The notes beneath the pieces are model-generated. The model was not told where the DNA came from, searched no databases, and was given only the letters and a program-made list of their open reading frames with translations. From Candidatus Bathyarchaeota archaeon (GTDB lineage Archaea; Thermoproteota; Bathyarchaeia; Bathyarchaeales; Bathycorpusculaceae), in contig JALHSQ010000173.1 in NCBI GenBank assembly GCA_022865885.1, positions 1-50,334 on the forward strand: a DNA stretch of 50,334 nt, in the 5' to 3' direction. Of the stretch, positions 1-8,805 are shown in pieces. A program made the translations under genes and the position numbers. The first letter of the stretch is position 1; each line of letters opens with the position of its first letter.

Positions 1-315
1 GTTGGTTATGCGTTTCTATCGTTTCTATTGTCTCAGAAAAATATTGGCGGTCAGGAAAATGAGGCGCAGGAGCCACAAATCAATGAAATTGGAAGAAAAC
101 GAGTTTATCATTCGGAAACTGGAGAGTGGCTTGGAACCAATGTTAGTTTACAGTATCTAGGTTTTGGTTCCATAACGGTAACGATTGAAGAAGATTGGAG
201 TCCACAGAGAAGCATAGTTGTGCAACCGTCTGAAATCTTCGTTGTGTACGTTTCGAGATATGGCAGTAGTATCGTTAGATATGGCGCTCTAAGAATGTTG
301 GTTCTACTTCCTTAA
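1..315 (+). CDS. Partial hypothetical protein (5' end outside window)
   Basis: The frame is open from the first base of the window to the TAA at 313-315, so the gene probably starts upstream. A TTG at 28 could serve as a start, but the residues before it (around V-G-Y-A-F-L-S-F-L-L) are hydrophobic and look like the end of a membrane segment or signal peptide. The rest is about 90 residues, hydrophilic at first and then beta-rich. I do not recognise the family. Confidence 0.4.
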   Translation, partial: VGYAFLSFLLSQKNIGGQENEAQEPQINEIGRKRVYHSETGEWLGTNVSLQYLGFGSITVTIEEDWSPQRSIVVQPSEIFVVYVSRYGSSIVRYGALRMLVLLP

Positions 316-801
316 TCGATTCCCTTCCGCATCCACCTTTCTCGATTTCGTTAAGGCTTTCAGGCAAAGAACCACAGCGTAAGTGTGGAGCCTTCAGATT
401 CCTTCAGATGGCACCGTGGAATCAGATTGCTCACCATACTTGAACCTTCCATCTGGAGTTAGATAACCATAAACTGTACTACCCTACGAATGAGGGTACC
501 CAATACCAAGAAAATCTGGGAATTCTTGATGTATGGGGAGTCGTATGCGTCTTGATGCGTGGTTATTCTGTCAATCGGAGCTTGAACGAAGTTGATCGTT
601 TATTCATAGTGCGCATGGACACCCTTTTTTGTGTTGATGTGCAAGTGTGAACGGAGCTTGAATCAAGCTTCTTTTGCCTAAAGGAACTCAAATCGTTGCG
701 CGCCTCAACGATTCGAGAATTGGGGCATAGACCGTTAGAATGTTACCGAGAGGGCCGAGTATAAATACTTGTATATACAATACCATACTTGGTGAAATGA
801 A
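316..801. other. 486-base interval without a clear gene
   Basis: No convincing intact gene lies here. On the minus strand one frame from about 590 down to the TGA at 394-396 reads protein-like (it contains Y-G-Y-L-T-P-D-G-R-F-K-Y-G) but is broken by a TAG at 484-486 and has no good start, so it may be a decayed gene. A perfect dyad (AGCTTGA-A-TCAAGCT) sits at 655-669. The right end holds the promoter of the ribbon-helix-helix gene. Confidence 0.3.
760..780 (+). promoter_or_regulatory. Promoter and 12-bp palindromic operator candidate of the RHH gene
   Basis: A TATA box (TATAAATA, 760-767) lies about 38 bases before the ATG at 802. A perfect 12-bp palindrome, TTGTATATACAA, overlaps the region just downstream at 769-780, between the TATA box and the expected transcription start near 789. 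Ribbon-helix-helix antitoxins commonly bind such dyads and repress their own genes. The position fits autoregulation, which is an inference. Confidence 0.5.
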
Positions 802-1113
802 ATGGGAAAGAAGAAAATAACTACAATGCGAATTGATGCAGACTTGCTAAGAAAGGCTCACGAATTGGGCTTAAACGTGTCTAGAGTGTGCGAAAATGCC
901 TTGAAAGACGCTATAGAGCGCATGGAAAGACCGAAAACGGAGACAAACGGCGGAACACGGTCAGATAGCAATTTGGCGCGGGGTGTGGGATTTGAACCCA
1001 CGCGGCCATTTCTGACCACAGACTTAGCAGGCCTGCCCCCTACCAGGCTAGGGCAACCCCGCAATACTCCCTATCTGGTTTTTCTTGATTCTCTGAGGCT
1101 AAGGAGGCTGTGA
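802..1113 (+). CDS. Ribbon-helix-helix (CcdA-like antitoxin) protein reading into antisense tRNA-Ser
   Basis: Residues 1-42 fit a ribbon-helix-helix DNA-binding domain: K-I-T-T-M-R-I-D as the beta strand, then two helices ending near A-I-E-R-M-E. This pattern is typical of archaeal CcdA-like antitoxins. The ATG at 802 has a GGTGA Shine-Dalgarno-like site 6 bases upstream. No stop codon follows the conserved part. From about residue 58 the frame runs through the complement of tRNA-Ser and ends at 1113, so residues 58-103 (including G-V-G-F-E-P-T) are antisense-tRNA translation. No CcdB-like toxin gene is visible next to it. It may be a solitary regulator, an orphan antitoxin, or an element remnant at the tRNA. 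Confidence 0.6.
   Translation: MGKKKITTMRIDADLLRKAHELGLNVSRVCENALKDAIERMERPKTETNGGTRSDSNLARGVGFEPTRPFLTTDLAGLPPTRLGQPRNTPYLVFLDSLRLRRL
974..1062 (-). tRNA. tRNA-Ser(GCU)
   Basis: The acceptor stem GCGGGGT/ACCCCGC, the T-arm GTGGG-TTCAAAT-CCCAC, an extended variable arm (class II tRNA) and the anticodon loop CTGCTAA (anticodon GCT) identify tRNA-Ser. The discriminator is G and the 3' CCA is encoded (974-976). No intron is seen. The gene lies antisense to the 3' part of the ribbon-helix-helix reading frame. Confidence 0.9.
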
Positions 1114-1185
1114 GCCTTTGTTGTCATATTATCTCTTCGTGCTATATTCGTTTCGCTATCCTGAAAATGCTGAGGCTTAGTTGCG

Positions 1186-1506
1186 TTAGCGCTCAGGCAA
1201 ATTGGTTTGATTTAGCTCGTCATGAAATGGATGCAGAAGACATGATGAACTCTGGATTTTCGATTCATGGAGAAATCCCAAGTAAAGGAAATTGAAAGGA
1301 TTAACAGGTTTTCGCTCTTGTCGGATACTCTCTTTCTGAACAACTTCATTGTCTTTGTGCCCTCTTTCATCCTCTTCTTTGCCTATGTTCATACGCTTCA
1401 TTAGAGCTTCGTGCTGTTTCGGTGTAATTTGATGCTGTTCTCTGCGCCATTTTTCATGCTCTTCTTCGGTTAAGTTCATGCCCATATGTTTGACTTTCTT
1501 TCCCAT
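1186..1506 (-). CDS. Small hydrophilic archaeal protein, function unknown
   Basis: The 106-residue product starts M-G-K-K-V-K-H-M-G-M-N-L-T-E-E-E-H and is rich in His, Glu and Lys in its first 60 residues, which look like a soluble helical region. The remaining 45 residues are of different composition and may be a non-conserved extension. The ATG at 1506 has an AGGAG site about 12 bases upstream. It is the next gene leftward of the rhomboid gene on the same strand, 154 bases away. I do not recognise a function. Confidence 0.5.
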   Translation of the reverse strand: MGKKVKHMGMNLTEEEHEKWRREQHQITPKQHEALMKRMNIGKEEDERGHKDNEVVQKESIRQERKPVNPFNFLYLGFLHESKIQSSSCLLHPFHDELNQTNLPER

Positions 1507-1660
1507 TTTTTTTTATGTCTCCTGAATACTCTTTTAGAGCATAAAAATATTAAAAAGTCGGGAATTAAACACTCGTAGTTGGGGGATGATGTAGCCGTCC
1601 CAGTCTGATTTATGGAGATGAAGAACTTATGACGGACAGACCCCGAAAAACAGGTTGTGA

Positions 1661-2374
1661 TCACAGTTTGGTTCTCTTTTCGCGAGCCTTCTTGCCTTTA
1701 CGCCCGACAGTTAAGGCTAAGATTATTCCGGCGACGAAGCCGCCTATGTGAGCGAAGTATGCAACTCCGCCTGACACGTCGAATATGCCGTACATCCATT
1801 GAAGGGCAAACCATATGCCCAGAAGTATGATCGCCGGGATGGGCAGCATAAAGTAGAATATCAACGTGACGATTTTCGCTTTAGGATAGAGGACCATGTA
1901 AGCGCCTAGGATTCCGGAGATCGCTCCTGAGGCGCCAACTACACCGCTTGTCAAGTCTGATGTGATGGCTAGTCCGAACATGCCGTTCACTGTTGGGGCG
2001 AAAAGCATGCTTGCAATGTGCGTGAATGCTGCTGCCAATCCGGAGAACAGGTAAAACATGAGGTAGCCTGCGTGGCCGAATGCGTCTTCGATGTTGTCGC
2101 CAAAGACGTAGAGGAATAACATATTTCCTAACAGGTGATACCACGTTGCGTGCATGAACATTGACGTGAAAAGCGTGTAAAGCATGCGCCCTTGAAGAAT
2201 ATCCTGTGGAATCATTACGAACTTGTTTTCAATGTCGATTGCGAATTTGGTGTCCAACAGAATGTTGTTGCTTGAGAGCCAGTAGACCGTGAATATTATG
2301 ATGTTAACAGCTAGAAGTATGCGGTTCATGTGTGGTGTTGTTGAAGAACGGTTCAGATCTTTCAGCGGAAGCAA
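1661..2374 (-). CDS. Rhomboid-family intramembrane serine protease
   Basis: This 237-residue membrane protein cleaves substrates within the bilayer. Visible family hallmarks are H80-x3-N84 in H-L-L-G-N-M-L-F-L-Y-V-F-G (oxyanion region), the nucleophile S149 in G-A-S-G-A-I-S-G, and the catalytic H209 in A-H-I-G-G-F. About six hydrophobic segments are present, followed by a basic cytoplasmic tail (residues 224-237). All catalytic positions are intact, so activity is expected. A TTG at 2374 is the likely start because upstream codons reach a stop within five codons and no ATG suits. The substrate cannot be told from the neighbourhood. Confidence 0.9.
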   Translation of the reverse strand: MLPLKDLNRSSTTPHMNRILLAVNIIIFTVYWLSSNNILLDTKFAIDIENKFVMIPQDILQGRMLYTLFTSMFMHATWYHLLGNMLFLYVFGDNIEDAFGHAGYLMFYLFSGLAAAFTHIASMLFAPTVNGMFGLAITSDLTSGVVGASGAISGILGAYMVLYPKAKIVTLIFYFMLPIPAIILLGIWFALQWMYGIFDVSGGVAYFAHIGGFVAGIILALTVGRKGKKAREKRTKL

Positions 2375-2526
2375 AGGTTGCCAGTCCTACGTGATAGCGT
2401 CTGGAATGTGTAATTATCGTTTAAACTTATCTGAAGCCCCAACCCACGTATCCTACATGCATGGCTTTCGTCTCAGGTTTGTTATAGCTAACGATGGTTC
2501 AGGCAGAACCCGCCAAAGAGTCGTGG

Positions 2527-2624
2527 TGGTGGGCCCGCCCGGATTCGAACCGGGGATCTTCGCCGCATCCTCCGGCACGTTGACCGAGTGAGGGCGACGT
2601 CCTGACCAACTAGACTACGAGCCC
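2527..2624 (-). tRNA. tRNA-Val(CAC) with an intron of about 21 nt
   Basis: The acceptor GGGCTCG/CGGGCCC, the D-stem GTCT/GGAC, the anticodon stem TCGCC/GGCGA and the T-arm CCCGG-TTCGAAT-CCGGG are all present, with an encoded CCA (2527-2529). The anticodon loop region is 28 nt instead of 7 and begins CTCAC, giving anticodon CAC (Val). An intron of 21 nt at or near position 37/38 (about 2566-2586) is inferred from the excess length. The exact splice sites and the bulge-helix-bulge are not clear to me. Confidence 0.85.
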
Positions 2625-2754
2625 AGATTTCTTCCTTCTACGTCGGTGTTGCGTGACTGGTTCTCTTACAATCTTTGCCGAATTTGGAATACTTATCTCC
2701 GCTTCATAAAGTCTTTCCCCCTTGCGCTCAGATCATTCTCTTGGACGGATCAGT

Positions 2755-2868
2755 TTGGAAAACTCGCTGGACAAAGACGTCGAAAGAGAGAAGGTTGAGA
2801 GGAGCTTGGTGATAGCTTGTTTTATGATCTTCGCTTTCGTCGGCTACGCTCTAACACACTTTCTATGA
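2755..2868 (+). CDS. Possible 37-residue single-span membrane microprotein
   Basis: A frame from a TTG at 2755 to the TGA at 2866 encodes a charged helix (E-N-S-L-D-K-D-V-E-R-E-K-V-E-R) followed by one hydrophobic segment (S-L-V-I-A-C-F-M-I-F-A-F-V-G-Y-A-L) and H-F-L. GGACGGA about 8 bases upstream could act as a ribosome-binding site. The layout is that of a tail-anchored microprotein. It sits between tRNA-Val (minus) and tRNA-Phe (plus). The call rests on composition only and could be chance. Confidence 0.3.
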   Translation: MENSLDKDVEREKVERSLVIACFMIFAFVGYALTHFL

Positions 2869-3014
2869 CTCCGTAACCGTGGTTCCAGCTTCTTTGATCA
2901 TTCCTTGCTTGAAGTGGGCTTCGAATGGGTTAGTCAAGAAGACAGCTTGGTGTTCCTTAGAAAACGCAAATAAACCCCCGGAGGATAAACAGTATCCTGA
3001 GTCATCCAAAAAGT

Positions 3015-3118
3015 GCCGAGGTAGCTCAGCCTGGGAGAGCGCTCGACTCACCGCCATGCGGTTGGGGGCGAAGCTGAAGACCGGGTCGTCGCCGGTTCAA
3101 ACCCGGCCCTCGGCACCA
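3015..3118 (+). tRNA. tRNA-Phe(GAA) with a 27-nt non-canonical intron
   Basis: The acceptor GCCGAGG/CCTCGGC, the D-arm GCTC/GAGC, the T-arm GCCGG-TTCAAAC-CCGGC, discriminator A and an encoded CCA (3116-3118) are all present. The loop CTGAAGA (anticodon 3076-3078) and the following CCGGG match archaeal tRNA-Phe, but they are separated from the 5' anticodon strand by 27 extra bases (about 3046-3072). Removing these restores a full stem, CTCGG/CCGGG, placing the intron between positions 30 and 31. The insert contains a hairpin (ACCGC-CAT-GCGGT), and GCTC (3041-3044) can pair with GGGC, consistent with a bulge-helix-bulge. Confidence 0.8.
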
Positions 3119-3284
3119 CAACCGGACTCGCGACATTTTCACTTTCTCTGAGTTCAAGTCTTGTCAACTGCGTCACGATCAAACACGCGACTAGGCCAGA
3201 TTTCCGTTTTTTCCCAAGTTCAGCGAATGCGTGTCATGTGAAAGCGGACCGTTTTTCAGAATTACATTTTCAAGTTGCGACGGA

Positions 3285-3292
3285 CTTAAATA
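3285..3292 (+). promoter_or_regulatory. TATA box of the small membrane-protein gene
   Basis: CTTAAATA at 3285-3292 would place transcription start near 3312. This argues against the upstream TTG at 3297 and for an ATG at 3324 or 3333 as the translation start. Confidence 0.45.
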
Positions 3293-3332
3293 GCTCTTGA
3301 TCTATGAAGCATCAAGTAAGAGGATGAAAGAT

Positions 3333-3548
3333 ATGAGTAGTAAGATGATGGTTCAGCTCTTCGGCGTAGTTCTTGTTCTTATCGCGTTGGTGCTCGGCGG
3401 TGTGGAATACTTTGGCTTCTATGACTTCACTCAAGTGATGGGAAGACATCTGTACGTCTACGGCTTATTCGGAATCATCGGCTTGATTGGCATCATAATG
3501 GTAGCATGGGCTTTCATGAAGAAGGAGAATCCTCCAGCAACGCAATAG
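3333..3548 (+). CDS. Small two-span membrane protein, unknown function
   Basis: The product is 71 residues from the ATG at 3333. It has two hydrophobic helices (about residues 5-24 and 41-60) separated by a short loop (E-Y-F-G-F-Y-D-F-T-Q-V-M-G-R-H), and ends in a charged tail. AGAGG 9 bases upstream of 3333 supports that start; an ATG at 3324 is also possible. It is transcribed alone from the TATA box at 3285. I do not recognise the family. Confidence 0.55.
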   Translation: MSSKMMVQLFGVVLVLIALVLGGVEYFGFYDFTQVMGRHLYVYGLFGIIGLIGIIMVAWAFMKKENPPATQ

Positions 3549-3570
3549 CTTGCTGATGGGTTGTCGCACG

Positions 3571-3939
3571 TCAGTCAGCGTGCGTGGGGGCAACGTAGGT
3601 TTCTGAATCAAGAGTGAGACTTGCTGATTGCTGGGATCTGATTTCATCGGGTACGCAAGCTTGCTGGTCAATCTGAACCGAAGGCAAGTTCACGATAATT
3701 GGACGCCGTTGCACATGCTTGTATCCGCAACTGCACTCGAACCCTACTATTTTCCCGTGGCGGGTCATCTCTCGCCATTTCTTTGATCTGCAGCCCGAAT
3801 CTCGTCTATGAATTTTCCACAATATCTTTGCTTCTTCTGTTGTTATTGGTGTGCTGCACTTAGCCGATGTGAAGTACCATGTGGCGTAGACTAGGAAGAA
3901 CGTCCATATCGCGAATGCGAATATCTCTAGTTCCAGCAT
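3571..3939 (-). CDS. Membrane-anchored protein with small Cys motif, unknown function
   Basis: From the ATG at 3939 (GAGG 5 bases upstream) the product is 122 residues. An N-terminal hydrophobic segment (about residues 3-22) is followed by a basic region and a C-S-C-G-Y-K-H motif. Together with two earlier cysteines (T-S-A-K-C and S-G-C-R) this could form a metal-binding site. The tail after about residue 80 is less structured. It lies directly downstream of pyrI on the same strand (12 bases after its stop if the longer start at 4056 is used, 130 from the start chosen here). No functional assignment is possible. Confidence 0.5.
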   Translation of the reverse strand: MLELEIFAFAIWTFFLVYATWYFTSAKCSTPITTEEAKILWKIHRRDSGCRSKKWREMTRHGKIVGFECSCGYKHVQRRPIIVNLPSVQIDQQACVPDEIRSQQSASLTLDSETYVAPTHAD

Positions 3940-4068
3940 TTGCCTCAACCTTTTCGGTGTCCCAATCACAGGCATGCTTGCTGTGCTATCTTTTGAGAAT
4001 CCTCGTAAATGAGTATTGTATCTTACGATATAAACGTTACGTCGGGATCTGGTCACAAAGAAGCAAAG

Positions 4069-5595
<1,527 letters not shown>

Positions 5596-5618
5596 GGCCG
5601 GATTGCCAAGTTCAAGGT

Positions 5619-7829
5619 TTACTGCTGAGCGTAACGGTCACAGACTGATAGGGCGTTTATCGAGCCGCATAAGGGGCACTTGTGCAATGAACCGAACCAG
5701 CTCTTCTTGCAGTTAGTGCAGTAAGTCAGCTTACGATTGTAAGTGAAGAATTCTGGGCAGTCGTTCTCAACAAGGCGCTCAGTTATTAGCGCAAGGTCAT
5801 CAGGTTTGGATTCGCTCTCTCCGAGTTCCACTATTACTAGACTGCCGCCGGAGTGCAATTCGTGCAGTTTTCTCTCAACCGTCAAGTGTTCAGAAGATAT
5901 CTGGCCATCTTGGAGAGTCAATCTGCTGACAGTGGAGTAGAATGGTCTTTCTCTGGCTCCTGAAAACTTGATTTTTCCAACGCCATATATATCAACGTCT
6001 GATTGTGCTAACCTTTCCGATGCTTCGTTGTCGAATAATACTGTTGGGAGCAGACGTTTGCCATGTTTTCTGCCGACTTTGTGCGTGAACTCTGAAATGT
6101 GGTGAACCAGTTCTTCGATCCATCTTGAGGTTCCTTCATCTCCGGGCCAGCTTTTTCCGCAGAATGATTCTGCAGTTTCCTTCAGGCCGATCAGATTTAT
6201 CAAGCGTGAAGAAGCTTCAAGTCTGAAGTATTTGTCACTGTTGACATCTTGCATGATAAAAGGAAGCAGTATTTTGCCGTTCTGTTTGAGTCCGGCATAC
6301 CCGATTTCTAGGGCGCGAGCGGCCATTTCGAGCCTTTCATTCAGGAGCTGGAAGAATTTCGCCTTGTCTTTCTCGCTTTCATACGCAATTCTGGGCAGAT
6401 TGACCGTTACTGTTCCCAAGCAGCCTGTGCGTAGCGTGTCAGTTTCCCAATCATTATTTAAGCCTGCACTGAGTTTGCACCCCGAGCTGGAAAAAACCGT
6501 TTGTTCCTCATTTTTGCCCAAGTTGGCAAAGAATACTATTCCTTTGTCGGCGGCTAAACGATGAGCTTTTAGTAGCAAGGCTTTGCCCCTTTCATTTGTG
6601 AAGGTCTCTGAACGGATTTTTACTGTTATTTTTGGGTTGAATAATGGTTTAGTGCCGCTTTCCTCAATGAAAATGTCGAGAATGAGTGATGTTAGTGTCT
6701 GAGCTTCCTCGCCGTAGTCATCATACTTGCCAACTGTTTTGCCGGAAGGTCCAATGGCTGGTTTGTCGCCTGCAAAAGCTGGCATTGTGAGTTCCAAGTC
6801 TAGGCAGACGTTTGTTTGTTGGCTCAAGCTTGAAATGAATGAGTGCAGGGTCTCTTTGGCGATGTCGGGATCTGTTTTTTTCATGAAGGGAGCGAGGAAA
6901 ATGTTGAAGTAACCCAGCGTCTGTGTTTCGCTTACTTCCTTTGCTGAATACAGGAGGAGACTGAGAGTTGTTGCCAAGGCTGATTCCAGGCTCTGCGGTG
7001 GCGAATGCGTGGGCTGCAGAGTGCTCACTTTTTCCATGTTCAAGCCCGTCTGAAAGAAGTGTCTCAAGTCATGCACTATTTCTCTTGGTTTCAGGGTCCA
7101 CGATCCGAGATTGTTGATATGCAGGGCTCCTGATAAGTGGGCGTCTGCGATGTCTCTTGGAAACACTTTCAGGAGCATGTACTCCTTGAGAATTGCTTCT
7201 CCTGCAATCTCATGTATGGATGCTGATTCTCTGATAGGGTTGCTTTTGCCCTCAATAAGCATGGTGACTTCGTGAACTGGAAGACCCAAACGGGTGAGTT
7301 TGTGGCGATATTCCTCTAGGCCTTTCTCAATCAAGATCGCGTTTGCAACCTCCCGTACGAGCGGAGCAGTGAGGTATTTGGTTCTTGATTTAAGGAGTCG
7401 TTTCTCGGCTTCCTTTGCTACTTTTTGGGCTAGCTCTGAAGGCATTTTCGCTTCTTTCATGAGAGAGTCTGCAATTCTGTTTACGTCAAATTCTTCGAAG
7501 GCAAGCCTGGAAGCCCTGACAAGCATGCTTTTTGGTTTGAATGCTTTTTTTTCAACGCGATCCGCAACGTCTATGACCATGCTGCCAAGCTCGGTTAGAC
7601 GGTATTTTCTGGCTTCAACGTCGACCTCGACCAAATCTGCTTTTAGTAGGAACTTCAAGTGATAGGCGAATCTTCCAGCGTCCCTGCTTGGATTCATTTT
7701 TAGCGAATTCATCAATTCAGTGTACGATAGGGGTCCTTTGTCAAAGAGCAGGTTTAAGACCTGTAGTCTGATAGGTGAAGAAATCGCCTTCAGCACTTTG
7801 ACCCCGCGGACGCGGTATGGAATTGACAA
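5619..7829 (-). CDS. NrdD-like ribonucleotide reductase homologue with N-terminal HTH, missing glycyl-radical motif
   Basis: The 736-residue protein has three parts. Residues 10-85 form an ArsR-type winged helix, about 95-185 resemble an ATP-cone, and about 200-736 match class III anaerobic ribonucleotide reductase. NrdD-like signatures include A-H-L-S-G-A-L-H-I (230-238), S-G-C-K with C451 at the place of the thiyl cysteine, and L-G-T-V-T-V-N-L-P-R-I-A. The C-terminal zinc site is present (C704, C707, C718, C721). NrdD then normally ends with R-V-x-G-Y, but this protein ends V-C-D-R-Y-A-Q-Q, with Arg732 where the radical glycine is expected. No other frame supplies the motif and no nrdG is nearby. 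It may be an effector-sensing regulator derived from NrdD. The TTG start follows a TATA box near 7890. Confidence 0.8.
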   Translation of the reverse strand: MSIPYRVRGVKVLKAISSPIRLQVLNLLFDKGPLSYTELMNSLKMNPSRDAGRFAYHLKFLLKADLVEVDVEARKYRLTELGSMVIDVADRVEKKAFKPKSMLVRASRLAFEEFDVNRIADSLMKEAKMPSELAQKVAKEAEKRLLKSRTKYLTAPLVREVANAILIEKGLEEYRHKLTRLGLPVHEVTMLIEGKSNPIRESASIHEIAGEAILKEYMLLKVFPRDIADAHLSGALHINNLGSWTLKPREIVHDLRHFFQTGLNMEKVSTLQPTHSPPQSLESALATTLSLLLYSAKEVSETQTLGYFNIFLAPFMKKTDPDIAKETLHSFISSLSQQTNVCLDLELTMPAFAGDKPAIGPSGKTVGKYDDYGEEAQTLTSLILDIFIEESGTKPLFNPKITVKIRSETFTNERGKALLLKAHRLAADKGIVFFANLGKNEEQTVFSSSGCKLSAGLNNDWETDTLRTGCLGTVTVNLPRIAYESEKDKAKFFQLLNERLEMAARALEIGYAGLKQNGKILLPFIMQDVNSDKYFRLEASSRLINLIGLKETAESFCGKSWPGDEGTSRWIEELVHHISEFTHKVGRKHGKRLLPTVLFDNEASERLAQSDVDIYGVGKIKFSGARERPFYSTVSRLTLQDGQISSEHLTVERKLHELHSGGSLVIVELGESESKPDDLALITERLVENDCPEFFTYNRKLTYCTNCKKSWFGSLHKCPLCGSINALSVCDRYAQQ

Positions 7830-7936
7830 GGTTGTCCCGTTTCTCCTGCGAGCAGAAGCAGTACTACTGGTGTCGGGATAAGAGTTTAAAGGTTGAGGAA
7901 CCCTTATTTTCGTTCCTCAGACAGAGATGTGTGGTT

Positions 7937-8011
7937 GGGGCTGTCGGCTAGTTTGGTCTAGGCTTGTAGCCTCGGGCGCTATAGACCCCGGTTCAAATCC
8001 GGGCAGCCCCA
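7937..8011 (+). tRNA. tRNA-Pro(CGG)
   Basis: The acceptor GGGGCTG/CAGCCCC, the D-stem GGCT/GGCT with two wobble pairs, the anticodon stem GTAGC/GCTAT with loop CTCGGGC (anticodon CGG), and the T-arm CCCGG-TTCAAAT-CCGGG fit tRNA-Pro. Unlike the other tRNAs in this window it has no encoded CCA; the gene continues ATTA. Its last 12 bases plus 3 following bases are repeated at 9540-9554, marking it as an integration site. Confidence 0.8.
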
Positions 8012-8014
8012 TTA
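8000..8014 (+). repeat. Left attachment-site candidate (tRNA-Pro 3' end)
   Basis: The 15 bases CGGGCAGCCCCATTA are identical to 9540-9554. This copy completes the tRNA-Pro gene, as expected for the tRNA-proximal att site of an element integrated into a tRNA 3' end. Confidence 0.65.
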
Positions 8015-8088
8015 TTGGATCCGAATCCATTTGGGCACGGGTTCGGACAATGCGATGGAGGAGCAGCATTGTTTGTGTAGGTTCTTAC

Positions 8089-8805
8089 TTACGCGACCCA
8101 GCGTATGCTTTTCAGAATGCTCTCAATATCCTTTCGAGCATCTTCTATTTGCTTCCTCACGTCTTTAGTCAGGGTGAATACTCCCTTTAGGGAGTCAACC
8201 AGATTCTTATCATTCAACGCTTCTATTATCTTGTTCATTTGAGTTGTCAGCGCATCCATTTTTCCTTTTTTTAGATGCTTCAGTATCTTCTCTGAATCTG
8301 AGTCTTCTCTCATCATGATTATGTCTCGTATGTCTGTTTTTCGGGCTGAGTGAATCTTAAAAGCGATAAGCAGTTCCTTTTCTGGGATTTTGCATCTCGC
8401 TGATGTCTCGATTCCCGTGATGGTAGCTTCGACCGAATGTTTCTTTATGTAATCAAAGCTCCATGATGCCGCTGTCGCTCTGCAGACTAGACTTCCGACA
8501 AGGAGATCTATCGTGACGGGAAGCTCGCTGACTTCCTTCTTGTAGCTAATGAACTCTCCGGCATACATTTCGTCAAACCCTGCTTTTCTGGTATGTCTCT
8601 TGAATTCCTCTTTTTTCAAAGTCTCTTCTAACTCTTCAAATTCTCCCTTTGACGTGACTATGTCGCAATCAACAGAGAATCTGTGTCTCGCAAATCCGCT
8701 GACTGCATAACCACCGACCACCACAAAATCCAGTTTCTCTTCTATCAGTCTCCTAAGCACCCTCAATATTTCGTTCTCTCTTTTCAAGAATTCTATATCG
8801 ATCAC
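8089..8805 (-). CDS. AbiEii-like nucleotidyltransferase (probable toxin)
   Basis: The 238-residue protein belongs to the DNA polymerase beta-like nucleotidyltransferase superfamily. G31-G32-Y-A-V-S-G (nucleotide-binding G-G motif), the paired acidic residues D46 and D48 in S-V-D-C-D-I-V, and D100 in V-T-I-D-L-L give the expected catalytic set. The C-terminus is helical and charged. AbiEii-type toxins transfer nucleotides to RNA and arrest growth. The GTG start overlaps the TAG stop of the upstream gene by one base, so translation is coupled with its partner. It could also be a MNT-type antitoxin-like nucleotidyltransferase, but the preceding HTH gene favours AbiE. Confidence 0.75.
   Translation of the reverse strand: MIDIEFLKRENEILRVLRRLIEEKLDFVVVGGYAVSGFARHRFSVDCDIVTSKGEFEELEETLKKEEFKRHTRKAGFDEMYAGEFISYKKEVSELPVTIDLLVGSLVCRATAASWSFDYIKKHSVEATITGIETSARCKIPEKELLIAFKIHSARKTDIRDIIMMREDSDSEKILKHLKKGKMDALTTQMNKIIEALNDKNLVDSLKGVFTLTKDVRKQIEDARKDIESILKSIRWVA

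Noticed and set aside
1576-1640. Possible C/D-box small RNA (ATGATGT ... CTGA)
   Set aside because: Only one C-like and one D-like box can be found; the second pair is missing and box C is imperfect.
1476-1664. 62-codon minus-strand frame between the small hydrophilic protein and the rhomboid gene
   Set aside because: It overlaps the start region of the hydrophilic protein in another frame, has no family resemblance and no ribosome-binding site.
2289-2591. 100-codon plus-strand frame ending in G-P-P-G-F-E-P-G-I
   Set aside because: The end is the antisense translation of tRNA-Val and the rest is the complement of the rhomboid gene.
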